Counted from the stretch's first letter, positions 8,438 through 20,342 are shown. The stretch is DNA of 64,000 nt from Hahella ganghwensis DSM 17046 (GCF_000376785.1 NZ_AQXX01000132.1:1-64000), one strand, 5' to 3'. Translations and numbers: made by a program. Notes: generated by a model not told the origin, from the letters alone.

Positions 8438-9549
8438 CAGTAGAAAGGATTTCTCTTTCCGGGATCAGAAATCTTGAAGATGTCGATTTAGAAGCAGATT
8501 CACGAATAGTATTTATCCAGGGTGATAATGGTAGTGGCAAGACCAGTCTAATCGAGGGATTGTATTTGGCTGGTCGAGGCTCTTCTTTTAGGAGTCATGA
8601 TCTCGACCATGTTATCCATTATTCAAAAGATCAGTTTATTTGTTTTGCGAAACTTACTGGCCATCAGAAAATTGGTGTTAGTCGTCAGAAGAGCAATAAG
8701 AAGACTCTAGTCAAGATTAATGGAGAGCCTGCACGAGGTCTTTCTGAATTGGCAGAGATATTTCCATTGCTGTTAATTACTCCCCTCACTTTTGATTTGT
8801 TAAATGGAAGACCTTCCGGTCGCAGACGATTTTTGGATTGGGGGGTGTTCCACGTGGAACCCTCATATAAATTCGTTTGGCAAAGGTGGAGGAAATTATT
8901 ATTACAAAGGAATAAATTGCTGAAAAATGGTACAATCTCCGGCTCGGAGTTGGCTCCCTGGACAAGTCAGTTTATTGAAGCGTCGGAGAAAATTGATGTC
9001 TTCAGAAATCAGTTTTACAGAGAGTTGATCGACAGATTGAAGAATAATCTTCTGGAAGGAGGTGTATTCAATCAGGATATTTCCGATCAGGTTACGATCA
9101 AATATGATCGAGGGTGGTCCGGGAATTTATCTTTGGAAGATCAACTTGAAAGATCGCTTGATTTAGATAAAAGACGAGGTTTTACTTCAGTGGGACCTCA
9201 TAAAGCAGATCTAAAGTTTACTGCACACGGGATAGCTGCAAGGGAAGTATTATCCAGGGGGCAACAAAAGGTTTTAATCACCCATTTATTACTGGCTCAA
9301 CTACAGCTGCTTAGAGAAAAAAGGCAGCTAGATTGTACAGTATTGGTGGATGATTTAGGTGCTGAACTGGATCAGGAAAATCAGTACCAATTATTGAAAA
9401 CGCTCCTTGAGAAAGGTGCCCAGGTGTTTTGCACCATGGTAGACACCGAACAAATGTTAAGTTTGAACCAAAGGTTGAACGAAAGATACTACGCCAAAAT
9501 GTTTCACGTGGAACATGGCCGTGTTACCCCGCTAAACCCAGGGGAATGA
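8434..9549 (+). CDS. recF: DNA replication and repair protein RecF
   Basis: RecF is an SMC-like ATPase that, with RecO and RecR, loads RecA onto gapped DNA. The 371 residues contain Walker A GDNGSGKTSL (about residues 30-39), the ABC signature LSRGQQKVLI (about 275) and Walker B CTVLVDDLGAELD (about 305). Two parS-like palindromes are embedded in the coding sequence. The gene is AT-rich and 16 bp upstream of gyrB. Confidence 0.98.
   Translation: MTVERISLSGIRNLEDVDLEADSRIVFIQGDNGSGKTSLIEGLYLAGRGSSFRSHDLDHVIHYSKDQFICFAKLTGHQKIGVSRQKSNKKTLVKINGEPARGLSELAEIFPLLLITPLTFDLLNGRPSGRRRFLDWGVFHVEPSYKFVWQRWRKLLLQRNKLLKNGTISGSELAPWTSQFIEASEKIDVFRNQFYRELIDRLKNNLLEGGVFNQDISDQVTIKYDRGWSGNLSLEDQLERSLDLDKRRGFTSVGPHKADLKFTAHGIAAREVLSRGQQKVLITHLLLAQLQLLREKRQLDCTVLVDDLGAELDQENQYQLLKTLLEKGAQVFCTMVDTEQMLSLNQRLNERYYAKMFHVEHGRVTPLNPGE
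8846..8861. promoter_or_regulatory. parS-like site 1 (ParB binding) inside recF
   Basis: The sequence TGTTCCACGTGGAACC matches the bacterial parS palindrome (TGTTNCACGTGNAACA type) with only the last base differing. It contains the central CACGTG and a perfect 14-bp inner palindrome GTTCCACGTGGAAC. ParB-parS complexes near oriC organise chromosome segregation. parA and parB are not in this window. Confidence 0.88.
9500..9515. promoter_or_regulatory. parS-like site 2 (ParB binding) at the 3' end of recF
   Basis: TGTTTCACGTGGAACA carries both outer arms and the CACGTG core of parS, with one asymmetric T/G pair within the palindrome. It lies 654 bp after the first site and 66 bp before gyrB. 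Two sites on one gene within 6 kb of oriC form a small parS cluster. Confidence 0.88.
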
Positions 9550-9556
9550 TGGGTAG

Positions 9557-11983
<2,427 letters not shown>

Positions 11984-12000
11984 TTACTTGCTGCGAACGA

Positions 12001-12031
12001 AAAAAGGCGGCCTTCCCTTGGCCGCCTTTTT
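12001..12031. terminator. bidirectional terminator between gyrB and the GNAT gene
   Basis: AAAAAGGCGGCC (12001-12012) and GGCCGCCTTTTT (12020-12031) form a perfect 12-bp stem with a 7-base loop. The A- and T-tracts make it work on both strands. It separates the convergent gyrB and GNAT genes. Confidence 0.93.
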
Positions 12032-12035
12032 ATTT

Positions 12036-12527
12036 CTACTCAGATACTTCCTGGTATACCCTCATGCCTCTTGCCCGATAATTACTTAATGCTCCCGGAT
12101 GATCCAGGCTGCAGGTGTGAACCCAAACTCTTTGTGTATCCTTAAAACTCCAGGCATTGACCAATGCTTTGGTGAGTAGGTAACCACCTAATCCTTTACC
12201 AATGAACGCTGGCATCAGGCCAAAATAACTAATTTCTACATTACCCTCTTCTTGCTTCTCGAGTTCAAAATAGCCTGCTGGACTACCCTTGTAGTAACCT
12301 ACGTAAAGGTGAAGTTCCTCTTTCTCGGCATAGTCTTTCCATTCGATATCAGACCATTGAAGCTTGTCTTTCCAGTCCCACTCCGCACCCACTGACTGAT
12401 AAAAGAAACGGTTGTACTGATACTGCTTTATCTCTGCTTCGATAACTTTAAAGTGTTCAACTGGTGGCTTCTCTTTGATTTGCTTCGGGTCTGTTTGTTC
12501 TAAATAGTAGGTTATTACTTGCGTCAT
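12036..12527 (-). CDS. GNAT-family N-acetyltransferase
   Basis: GNAT enzymes transfer an acetyl group from acetyl-CoA to an amine. The 163-residue protein has the strand LYVGYYKGSPAGYFEL, then EISYFGLMPAFIGKGLGGYLL. There Q/RxxGxG/A-type motif A appears as FIGKGLGG (acetyl-CoA pyrophosphate loop, about residues 108-115), followed by VWVHTCSLDHPGALSNYRARG, a good motif B. The substrate cannot be inferred. It faces gyrB across a shared terminator. Confidence 0.88.
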   Translation of the reverse strand: MTQVITYYLEQTDPKQIKEKPPVEHFKVIEAEIKQYQYNRFFYQSVGAEWDWKDKLQWSDIEWKDYAEKEELHLYVGYYKGSPAGYFELEKQEEGNVEISYFGLMPAFIGKGLGGYLLTKALVNAWSFKDTQRVWVHTCSLDHPGALSNYRARGMRVYQEVSE

Positions 12528-12731
12528 TGGCGTTTATCTTTTGGGGATTTTGGTATTGATTCAATACAGGAAACTATCGGTTAAAAAGCGTTGTGCTAGT
12601 CCTCAGATCAAAAACAACTAAATGTTTCCCTGCTCATTTCAACTAAGTATGAATGTAGTATCTGAATACTACCGAAAGCTTAATAGATCGTATTACACTT
12701 TTTGTTTTTTACAACAAGGAGAGAAAGAATA

Positions 12732-13297
12732 ATGTCTGCCAAAGTTCTCGTGATTGCCGGTGATTTTGTAGAGGATTACGAATTAATGGTGCCTTTTCAG
12801 GCACTTATTGCGATGGGGTATGAAGTAGATGCTGTTTGTCCTGAAAAATCCAAGGGAGATACTATTGCGACTGCCATACATGATTTTGAGGGGGATCAAA
12901 CCTATACCGAAAAACCAGGCCATAGATTTACATTAAATGCTACTTTCGCGGAAGTCTCTCCGGATCAGTATGATGGACTTCTTATCCCAGGTGGGAGAGA
13001 GCTCCAGAGTACCTGAGACTAAATGAACGCGTACTGGAAATTATCAAAGCCTTTAATGAAGCAAACAAACCAATAGCAGCCATATGTCATGGTGCTCAGT
13101 TATTGACTGCAGCCGATGTTATTCGGGAAAGAAAGATTTCAGCTTACCCGGCTTGTGCTCCAGACGTTCGCCAGGCTGGCGGAGATTATCAGGATATACC
13201 GGTTGATCAAGCGATTACGGATGGACACTTTGTAACAGCACCTGCCTGGCCTGCAAATGCTGAATGGGTGAAACAGTTTGCTAAACTATTGGGCTAA
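12732..13297 (+). pseudogene. DJ-1/PfpI family protein, frameshifted
   Basis: DJ-1/PfpI proteins include glyoxalase, deglycase and chaperone activities. Translation from the ATG at 12732, with an AAGGAGA site just upstream, reads [20 protein letters not shown]... to ...LLIPGGR and then runs into a TGA at 13014-13016. The family sequence resumes in another frame at 13001 ([15 protein letters not shown]...) and runs without stops through AAICHGAQLL, which holds the conserved nucleophile Cys, to a TAA at 13295-13297. The shift lies in GGGAGAGAGCTCC (12993-13005). Removing one GA unit restores a 188-residue family-length protein. Either the gene is broken by dinucleotide slippage or this is a sequencing error. 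Confidence 0.88.
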
Positions 13298-13309
13298 CCG
13301 GCTGTGGAT

Positions 13310-13344
13310 AAATAATGGTGCAGAGATGCACCATTATTTTATTT
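13310..13344 (+). terminator. terminator after the DJ-1/PfpI gene
   Basis: AAATAATGGTGCA (13310-13322) and TGCACCATTATTT (13327-13339) form a perfect 13-bp stem with a GAGA tetraloop, followed by TATTT. The symmetry would also serve the minus-strand RHH gene that ends at 13374. Confidence 0.88.
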
Positions 13345-13373
13345 GCCTGTAAATAATTTCGTTAAGAAAAGTA

Positions 13374-13685
13374 TTAAAGCAACTCAGCTACATCGTTAGA
13401 AGATGGTACGCTATCTGTATGATTAATCTTATTGATAAGAAAAGTCGTACAGGCAACTCTTAGTAGTGATGTGAAGTTGGGTGCTTCTCCATACCGAAGA
13501 ACAACTTCATCATGAAGTGTTGTGATGAAATTGGAAACTGAGACGCCTTCTGTAGACGCCATCTGTTCGAGTATATCCCAGAAGCGGTTTTCCAGAGAAA
13601 GGCTGGTGACATGCCCATGTAAGCGAAGTGACCTCGAAGTTTTACCATAGGTATTGGTGTCCACACCTGCATAGACCTCACACAT
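13374..13685 (-). CDS. ribbon-helix-helix domain protein (RHH_4 type)
   Basis: The 103-residue protein contains SRSLRLHGHVTSLSLENRFWDILEQMASTEG, quoted here in parts: the strand RSLRLHGHVTSLSLENRFW, then a helix-turn-helix-like segment ending in SVSNFITTLHDEV. This matches the RHH_4 type of ribbon-helix-helix fold (about residues 18-75). Members are presumed DNA-binding proteins and some lie beside enzymes. No target is evident. It precedes cti on the far side of a 71-bp gap, on the same strand but downstream of it. Confidence 0.75.
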   Translation of the reverse strand: MCEVYAGVDTNTYGKTSRSLRLHGHVTSLSLENRFWDILEQMASTEGVSVSNFITTLHDEVVLRYGEAPNFTSLLRVACTTFLINKINHTDSVPSSNDVAELL

Positions 13686-13756
13686 ACACGCTGCCCTCCC
13701 CTATTCAAGTATCTTTAATGTTAGCGTTTGTCATCGACTGAAATACTGCCAGTAAA

Positions 13757-16147
13757 CTACCAACCTTCATAACGATTCATATCATAGATTCCTGCCTGTT
13801 CAGGAGACTGCTTTTCCATATAATCTCTGAAGCTGTGGAAAACTTCCCAGAACTCAGGGTGACTTATGCGTATACCCCACTGGTCTATCAGTAAGCGACG
13901 TTCTTCTTTACTGTCTACATTGATCAACTGACTGACAAAGTCTTCCACATCACTGGCAGGTACCCTGAAGCTGTAATTCGGGTAGCTACCAATGAGTTCA
14001 GGTAATACGGTGATACTGTCTTTTTCAGGTTGATAGCGAAGTCCCTCGCCCAGCATGAAGGCAACGTTTGAGTGAGCCCGATTACGTATAAGGCTATAAA
14101 CCAGATAGTCGGACTGATTTGTATCCACTCTAACAAAAGTGACTTCTGGTAGAAATTGTAGGCCTGGGAACTCAGTGTACTCAGCATTCGCCAGACGTCT
14201 AAATTGATCATCAATTTCATGCACTGACTGATTATTTGCTGGCCTGGAACATATATCCAAATGACAACGGTTCAGAGAATCACCGGAACCAAGTAGATGG
14301 GGATTCTCTTTAATGACATTCTGAACTAACTGATCTTTCACACTTCCTGTTTGATTGTAGTCCACTGAGGTAGGCGAACTGACATCAAGTTCGTGGTAGA
14401 CAATGGCAGTCTTAATCTTACCGCTGTTTTGATACCAGTTTTTGTAGACAGCTTTTCGTTGGCCTGGTGGCAACATGCGTAGAAAGTTGGTTTCTCCGCC
14501 ATTTCGAATCAGGTCAAAGTAAAGTCGGGTTTGAGCCTGATGTGAAATGCTTCCAAAGACATTAAAGCCGACGACCAGCTCATAGTAGGTACGCTCGAAA
14601 AGAGGATAATCCATAAGCCACAGCGTTAGAGGAAACTTTCCACGCCAACCTTTTGTCACAGACGCGCTATCGTGATGTCTGAATATGGTGAGAAATGCAT
14701 TGGCATTGTATGTGTCGCCATCCCAAATGTGTTCAATTTCAGCTCCCTGTGGATAACGTCTTCTGTACTGTTTTTTTCTTTCCTCAAGGTAACGATTTCT
14801 CTTCTCCTTGTATTCAAACCATTCCGATCCTAAGTCACCAAGCTCCGAACGATGACCGGGAACACCAAGTAAGGGAGTGACTGATTGTTGGTAATCGATT
14901 GAATTAACAAACTGCTCCGATTCCGGATCCTCAAACATGACCCAGAACTGGTCCCGAATAACATCGGTGGCTATTTGTCCCCGGCAAACAGGGCCTCTGA
15001 TAAAGGTGCGTGTAAAGTATTCCGCTTCATCCAGCATAAACTGATAACGTGATTTAGCTGGTATGGCAGAAAAAGTCAGAAATGGATTAGAAGCGTATCG
15101 TTCCTCATAACCAGGCAGTTCTGAAACATCCCAATCTGTATCCAGAAAGAGTTCCTGGTACCTTAGATACCGGGACTCATTCATCTCGTAAACGATATGA
15201 GTTTTGTGAACAATACTGTCTTCAAGCGGTTGGAGGCGATAAAAAAACGATCTGCCTGGATCGCCATTGGGTCGCACAGTAGCCACCGGTTCTATCGGGT
15301 AACCAGGGGGACTAAAAGACCTTACGAGCTTAAAAAAACGAAAGCGCTCTTTAGAATCAGAATCCCTAAATAGTAGGTGGGCAAGATAGAGGTGTTCAAA
15401 TAGATACCTGGCTAAAAGCTTTTGCCGGTCAGTTGAGGCGTTAAAAAACTCCTCCCATTGAATGATTTGATGCTGAATATTTTCATTTAATGGTGTTCCA
15501 GATGGCTGGTCAACCATACCACCCTCTTCCAGCCATGTTTTTATTACCAGGTATTCTTTTTCAGTTAATCCGCTCACCGCGAAAGGCATCCCTTCTCTCG
15601 GATGGTCAGCCGCGTAATGATCGAACTCTCCGGGAGAAGGACAGCTGTTTTCGCGACTGATGCCCAGTTCAATCTCTTTATCCACAGGTTGATTTGAGGT
15701 CGTGGGATGTTGATAACCCAGGGTCAGCATTTTCTCCATCAATGAAGGGGCTGGAGAGAAAGCCTCTTCCTTTGAGTTGTCGGCAGCGATAACAGAGTAG
15801 AAACCTTTGGCCCTCCACTGTGACTCTGTTTGAGCATCCATATTCAAACGTGTTGGCGCAAGATCTTCCAACCTGCCGCCGTCATACACCGGTATTTTTG
15901 AAGCTCCCCTTTCAACGCCATTTCCCGAGCTTAGCTTTAACTGACAGGGGGCATCGTTACAGGCGTGGCAGGCAACACACTTGCGATCAAATATCGGCTG
16001 AATATCGCGCGAATAGCTATAGGTTTGAGTTGCAGAGACGGATCTGGGAATTACCTGATAAACAGGAGTACTGGCACAGGAAAGTATAAAAATAACTGAA
16101 ACGCAGATTCCCCACTTAAATATCCTATTAAGCCTGTATTGTTCCAT
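13757..16147 (-). CDS. cti: fatty acid cis/trans isomerase
   Basis: Cti is a periplasmic heme enzyme that converts cis-unsaturated membrane fatty acids to trans, stiffening the membrane under solvent or heat stress. The likely start is the ATG at 16147 (MEQYRLNRIFKW...), giving 796 residues; an upstream start at 16186 is possible. The N-terminus has a hydrophobic segment with a lipobox-like ILSC, and SRDIQPIFDRKCVACHAC supplies the c-type heme site (CVACH). Long conserved family segments follow. Readthrough from the MscK-type gene 100 bp upstream would link it to membrane-stress genes. Confidence 0.92.
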   Translation of the reverse strand: MEQYRLNRIFKWGICVSVIFILSCASTPVYQVIPRSVSATQTYSYSRDIQPIFDRKCVACHACNDAPCQLKLSSGNGVERGASKIPVYDGGRLEDLAPTRLNMDAQTESQWRAKGFYSVIAADNSKEEAFSPAPSLMEKMLTLGYQHPTTSNQPVDKEIELGISRENSCPSPGEFDHYAADHPREGMPFAVSGLTEKEYLVIKTWLEEGGMVDQPSGTPLNENIQHQIIQWEEFFNASTDRQKLLARYLFEHLYLAHLLFRDSDSKERFRFFKLVRSFSPPGYPIEPVATVRPNGDPGRSFFYRLQPLEDSIVHKTHIVYEMNESRYLRYQELFLDTDWDVSELPGYEERYASNPFLTFSAIPAKSRYQFMLDEAEYFTRTFIRGPVCRGQIATDVIRDQFWVMFEDPESEQFVNSIDYQQSVTPLLGVPGHRSELGDLGSEWFEYKEKRNRYLEERKKQYRRRYPQGAEIEHIWDGDTYNANAFLTIFRHHDSASVTKGWRGKFPLTLWLMDYPLFERTYYELVVGFNVFGSISHQAQTRLYFDLIRNGGETNFLRMLPPGQRKAVYKNWYQNSGKIKTAIVYHELDVSSPTSVDYNQTGSVKDQLVQNVIKENPHLLGSGDSLNRCHLDICSRPANNQSVHEIDDQFRRLANAEYTEFPGLQFLPEVTFVRVDTNQSDYLVYSLIRNRAHSNVAFMLGEGLRYQPEKDSITVLPELIGSYPNYSFRVPASDVEDFVSQLINVDSKEERRLLIDQWGIRISHPEFWEVFHSFRDYMEKQSPEQAGIYDMNRYEGW

Positions 16148-16180
16148 CGAATGTGCTTCTCCCGTCAAGAATAATGGTAG

Positions 16181-16205
16181 CCACATCTAAACTTGCTAGA
16201 TGTGG
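16181..16205. other. 9-bp inverted repeat between the MscK-type gene and cti
   Basis: CCACATCTA (16181-16189) and TAGATGTGG (16197-16205) form a perfect stem with a 7-base loop, 34 bp upstream of the cti start on the minus strand. No U-tract follows. It could be a binding site or an RNA hairpin modulating cti; nothing in the sequence decides. Confidence 0.5.
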
Positions 16206-16246
16206 GACAGGATAGCAATGATAGGGATAGTCTCCCCAGGTTTATA

Positions 16247-19200
16247 TCAATCGACAGCAGGATCTGGTTTGTTACCTTCCGGATTAACCATCCTGATTTC
16301 CAATGGAGATTGTGTATCCAAATGAACGTCCCTTTGTGGGAAGGCGATCACAATACCGGCATTGTTCAGCTTCTCATAGATATCAAGGTGAAGCTCTGTC
16401 AGTGTTGTCAATCGCACATCCAAGCCACTGATATAAGCTCGAAGGTAAATAATCAGTGCGTTGTCTCCAAAGCTTTCAAAAGAAACGATTGGGGCAGGAT
16501 CTGCCAGTACATTATGGTTATTGCGAGCGGATTCCTCTATCAGCTCCATTGCTTGTCGAGGGTCTGAACCATAGGCAATACCGATAGGTATGAGCAGCCG
16601 GTTAGTCTGGTCTGATAGGGTCCAGTTGAGTAGTCGGCTGGTGATGAATTCTTTGTTGGGAACCAATAATTCCTTCTGGTCCCAGTTCCTGATAGTCGTT
16701 GCCCTGATCTTGATCTTGGTGACAACACCGTCTGTATCACCAACGGTGACTACGTCGCCTACTCGGATAGGACGTTCAAACAGAATGATCAAACCACTGA
16801 TGAAGTTGGCGACAATTTCCTGTAAACCAAAGCCGATCCCGACACTCAATGCGGCTGCGAGCCATTGTATCTGTGACCAACTGGCCCCTATCGTGCTCAG
16901 AGCGGCCAGAATGCCAATTGCCACGATAATATAGCCAGAGAGTGTACGCATTGCGTAAAGGCTGCCAGCGGCGAGCTGAATGCGTTGTAGCAGGATAAAC
17001 TCCAGCAAGGCGGGTACTCTTTTCGCGGCCAGAATAGTCAGCACCACGACGGTGATCGCCAGGCCGATGTCGAACAGTGTGACCGGAACCTGCTGTTCTT
17101 TACCTGCAACGGACTCGGTATAAGCCCAGACTGAAATCTCTTCCAAGATACCGAAGGCCGGTAGGATTTCTGACCATATGAGCCAAAGTCCCATAGCCCC
17201 GATTAAGACCAGCACAGTATTCAGTAACTCACGACTACCTTTACTCAGCGCATCCAGGTCAACGGTCGGTTCTTCAACTAGGATTTCTGAGCCTTCACTT
17301 GTATCGTGGCCCTCCTCTGCCTTCTTCTGCCGGGCCAGATTTCGTTTCTCAATCGCATTGCGATAGGCAATCTTGCGTTGGGTCAGTACCAGCCAGCGGA
17401 CAACAAGCTGATGAACGAGGAACAGACTGATAAGCAATACAATCGAATTCAGCAGATGTAGACTTAGTGTTCCTGCCGTATAGAGATAGCCTGATAGCGC
17501 CACGATAGACAGTATTCCAGGCAGGGTTATGGCGATTAGAACCAGTAATCTTTTCAGTAGAGGGGTCGCAACCTTAAATGAGCGGTTTTCATACACTCTA
17601 AGTGCACCATTCGGGTTTTTGATGAGTTTGAAGGTGCAAAAGCTGAACATGAGGATCGTCAGTACCAGAGCCAGATGGGGCAAGGCACCGGTCTTCAGAT
17701 CAAAGCTGTAATCGTTGCAGAAATAGCTGATAAATAGTGTCGGAATAAAGTAGTGCTGATATCTACCTAGATCCCGGTAAAGATTGGTTACACTGTTTTT
17801 AGGCCACTTAAAGTGAAGAATACCCAGCCCGCTAGGAAGACAGAATCTTCTCAGGAAGGCAAAGCTGAAGAAGATGGGAGACAGGGATATCATCGCCTGT
17901 GCCGCGGAACTGGTTACCGGTGACATCGCGGGTGTATGAACGATAGCCCGGCCAATAACGTAGATAATGAGAGGCCAGGTAGCAGCGTATACAATCGTCA
18001 GAATCAAAGCCCTGATGGTATAGCGATACTCATCTGTTGTGAGCCTCTTAAGGGGTTCCGACAGGCGTTCCAGTTCACGCCGGAAAAAGGAGCGTTTGAA
18101 CCCAATTACCAATAGTCCCAACATGATAAATCCGGATAAAGGGTTGATTCTTGCTGCGCGAATGAGGTTTTCAGTGGCATCAGGTATCTGGTTAAAGGTC
18201 AGCAGTTCTGCCAGCTGTGTTCCCGTGGCGCGCAACATTTCTGGGTTTACGGGAGAGGAGCTTCTTATCCACAAGAGCCGTTCAGTCAGAAATTCATTAA
18301 AGCTTTCAATCTTTTGAATAAACTGTCTTAGGGTAAAGTCCAGCTCTCCCAGAGAGCGTATGTAATTTTGATCGATCTCTATGGCCTGTAGTAGGAGTTC
18401 TCTTCTCTGCTCCGCCAGGTCAAACAGTTCTGTCTTGACTGATTCATCTATTTCGCCTGGAATACCTTCGAGTAGCTTTTCAATGTAATCCTCCATGTTG
18501 CGTAGATCCCGGCGCTCGTCTTCATGCTGTATCTGATGAAGTCCGGCTTCGGCAATTGCATCTCGTTTTGTTATACCACTGGTGCGAAGATTGTTGGTAT
18601 TGGGAAGCTTTCGCTTCTCTTCTAAAAGAACCTGCCCCAGCGCTTGGCTTAAGCCTGCTATTTCAATCTTCTGTTGAGTGCTACGGAACTGTTCGGCCAG
18701 GTCCAAAGATCTCTGATTGGCATTATTTGCGCGGGTCTGAACTTCTTTAAGCTCCCGGCTGGTATCCGCAATATACTGGCTGAGCTCCGTGTTGCGGGAG
18801 GCCAGCTTCTGAACTACAGGGTGTTTATCCTTCAGTTCCTGTTCCTGTCTGGCAACGGTCTCCTGTGTTTGTTCGGCACTTTGGAGTCGACGGGAGGAGG
18901 CGGAATTTTGTAGTTGCTGAGATTTAAGATTGGAACGCCTTAACTGTAATTCCAGTAATGACAGTTTGGTTTTCAGATATTCCACTCGAGACTGATGGCT
19001 GAGAAGCTCCTGCTCCAGCGCCTTTTGTTTTTCCGTCAAAGCTTTGTTTTCCGCCTGCAGCAGCCAGTATCGGGACAGACTTTCAAGATCAGAACTGTCA
19101 GGTTCCGGAGTGGTGGCTAGCGCCGATTCGATTTTATCCTGACGTGATGAGAGTTCTCCCAAGGTACGGAGAATAGCAGAGGGGCGATCTTGTATGTTGG

Positions 19201-19705
19201 TGAGCTTGTGCTCTATATCACTGACTTCAGAGGTCAAGCTGTTCTGATTGGCTTCCTCGCTGAGAATCTGCTGCTCGATGGTTTCAAAGGACAGTTCTTC
19301 CAATGTATTGGCGGGTATGCTCGCGGGATTACGCTCCAGTCGCTTTATTTGCGTCTGTATTTCCTTTGTCAGGTTAGGCTGGGTATTAGTCGCCTTTGAA
19401 TATCTTTGTGATTCCTGTCGACTCTCTTCCGCCTGGTCCAAAAATCCCCTGGTACTTTCGAGCAGCTCAGTCAGGGTTTTTTTTGTGTCCTCCGTTAAGA
19501 GAGTATTCTGTTCAACCTGCTCGAGTTGAGTTTCTACCTGTTTACTACTGGGAAGCGCGTGGGCGAGCGAAGTTGTGATGACGGATATCATGGTCACCAG
19601 GACTAGAAGCACCAGGTTTCGATATCGCCATTTGAACGCTGTGTTCTGAGACTCTGGCGAATACGAGTGAATAAGAGAGGGGTGTTCGCTTGCCTGATCT
19701 GGCAT
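16247..19705 (-). CDS. MscK/KefA-type large mechanosensitive channel
   Basis: Large MscS-superfamily channels release ions and solutes on hypo-osmotic shock. The start at 19705 (MPDQASEHPS...) has AGGA 8 bases upstream; ATGs at 19714 and 19747 are alternatives. A signal/anchor segment is followed by a long periplasmic Gln/Glu-rich coiled coil (to about residue 480), many membrane helices (about 520-890) and the MscS core at about residue 960. The core shows the pore helix AAALSVGIGFGLQEIVANF and the beta domain FERPIRVGDVVTVGD. At about 1150 residues it fits MscK/MscM, not MscS. Which of the two is not clear. Confidence 0.9.
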   Translation of the reverse strand: MPDQASEHPSLIHSYSPESQNTAFKWRYRNLVLLVLVTMISVITTSLAHALPSSKQVETQLEQVEQNTLLTEDTKKTLTELLESTRGFLDQAEESRQESQRYSKATNTQPNLTKEIQTQIKRLERNPASIPANTLEELSFETIEQQILSEEANQNSLTSEVSDIEHKLTNIQDRPSAILRTLGELSSRQDKIESALATTPEPDSSDLESLSRYWLLQAENKALTEKQKALEQELLSHQSRVEYLKTKLSLLELQLRRSNLKSQQLQNSASSRRLQSAEQTQETVARQEQELKDKHPVVQKLASRNTELSQYIADTSRELKEVQTRANNANQRSLDLAEQFRSTQQKIEIAGLSQALGQVLLEEKRKLPNTNNLRTSGITKRDAIAEAGLHQIQHEDERRDLRNMEDYIEKLLEGIPGEIDESVKTELFDLAEQRRELLLQAIEIDQNYIRSLGELDFTLRQFIQKIESFNEFLTERLLWIRSSSPVNPEMLRATGTQLAELLTFNQIPDATENLIRAARINPLSGFIMLGLLVIGFKRSFFRRELERLSEPLKRLTTDEYRYTIRALILTIVYAATWPLIIYVIGRAIVHTPAMSPVTSSAAQAMISLSPIFFSFAFLRRFCLPSGLGILHFKWPKNSVTNLYRDLGRYQHYFIPTLFISYFCNDYSFDLKTGALPHLALVLTILMFSFCTFKLIKNPNGALRVYENRSFKVATPLLKRLLVLIAITLPGILSIVALSGYLYTAGTLSLHLLNSIVLLISLFLVHQLVVRWLVLTQRKIAYRNAIEKRNLARQKKAEEGHDTSEGSEILVEEPTVDLDALSKGSRELLNTVLVLIGAMGLWLIWSEILPAFGILEEISVWAYTESVAGKEQQVPVTLFDIGLAITVVVLTILAAKRVPALLEFILLQRIQLAAGSLYAMRTLSGYIIVAIGILAALSTIGASWSQIQWLAAALSVGIGFGLQEIVANFISGLIILFERPIRVGDVVTVGDTDGVVTKIKIRATTIRNWDQKELLVPNKEFITSRLLNWTLSDQTNRLLIPIGIAYGSDPRQAMELIEESARNNHNVLADPAPIVSFESFGDNALIIYLRAYISGLDVRLTTLTELHLDIYEKLNNAGIVIAFPQRDVHLDTQSPLEIRMVNPEGNKPDPAVD

Positions 19706-19921
19706 GAAGTACATCCTGGATATGATAAGATCGTTGATAGTTCTCATCTTAGTCAGAATCCATCATAAATGCAGTAGAACGAAAAGCGTATGCGGATCGT
19801 CCGAGAGCTGGACGTCGGCATACTGGGTAGCACCTGACATCACAGCGCAATACTTGAATGCCAAGGTAGAGTTATCTCTTTCGAGCCGATTTCCTTCGGC
19901 GGTTGATTCCTTCTAGAGGCC

Positions 19922-20206
19922 TTGATCGTCATTCTTTTATTTGGACGCGGACGCATACCGGCTCTTCAGTATTCTATAAATTCGAACCTATCGGTTAATG
20001 GGCCAAATAATATCGCCGTTAGCCAAAGAGGTTCCATTCTTATGTGTGAAGACGGCGGCTCCGATCCCAAGCGTCTGGTAGTGCTGACTCAATCAGGAAA
20101 CACCTTTCCATCCGCTGAAAATCGCATTGCTCTTGATGAAGGGGATCTGACACTGATCGATGCAATCTATCCGGGAACCAAGGAAAACTTCGGGGATTCG
20201 GCGTGA
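19922..20206 (+). pseudogene. PhoX/DUF839-type phosphatase remnant
   Basis: The frame contains NGPNNIAVSQRGSILMCEDG followed by [31 protein letters not shown] and ...[11 protein letters not shown], a pattern I recognise from the middle of PhoX-like (DUF839) calcium-dependent alkaline phosphatases. Homology seems to begin near 19990 and stops at GATTCG (20194-20199), exactly where sequence identical to the tRNA-Pro 3' end begins. At most 95 of the family's several hundred residues remain, so it cannot be functional. The first 20 or so residues of the frame may be unrelated. Confidence 0.65.
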
Positions 20207-20216
20207 GAGGATTCGA
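20198..20216. repeat. duplicated tRNA-Pro 3' end (att-like repeat)
   Basis: This 19-bp stretch is identical to 20269-20287, the tRNA-Pro sequence from the T-loop to the discriminator base. It lies 71 bp away in the same orientation. Tyrosine integrases commonly recombine at this part of tRNA genes and leave such a copy at the far end of an island. Here almost nothing remains between the copies, so it looks like a scar or a nested remnant. Confidence 0.8.
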
Positions 20217-20265
20217 TACGCGCCGTGCAACGGGTCCGACCCTGATGGTGAAACCATCATCAAGG

Positions 20266-20342
<77 letters not shown>

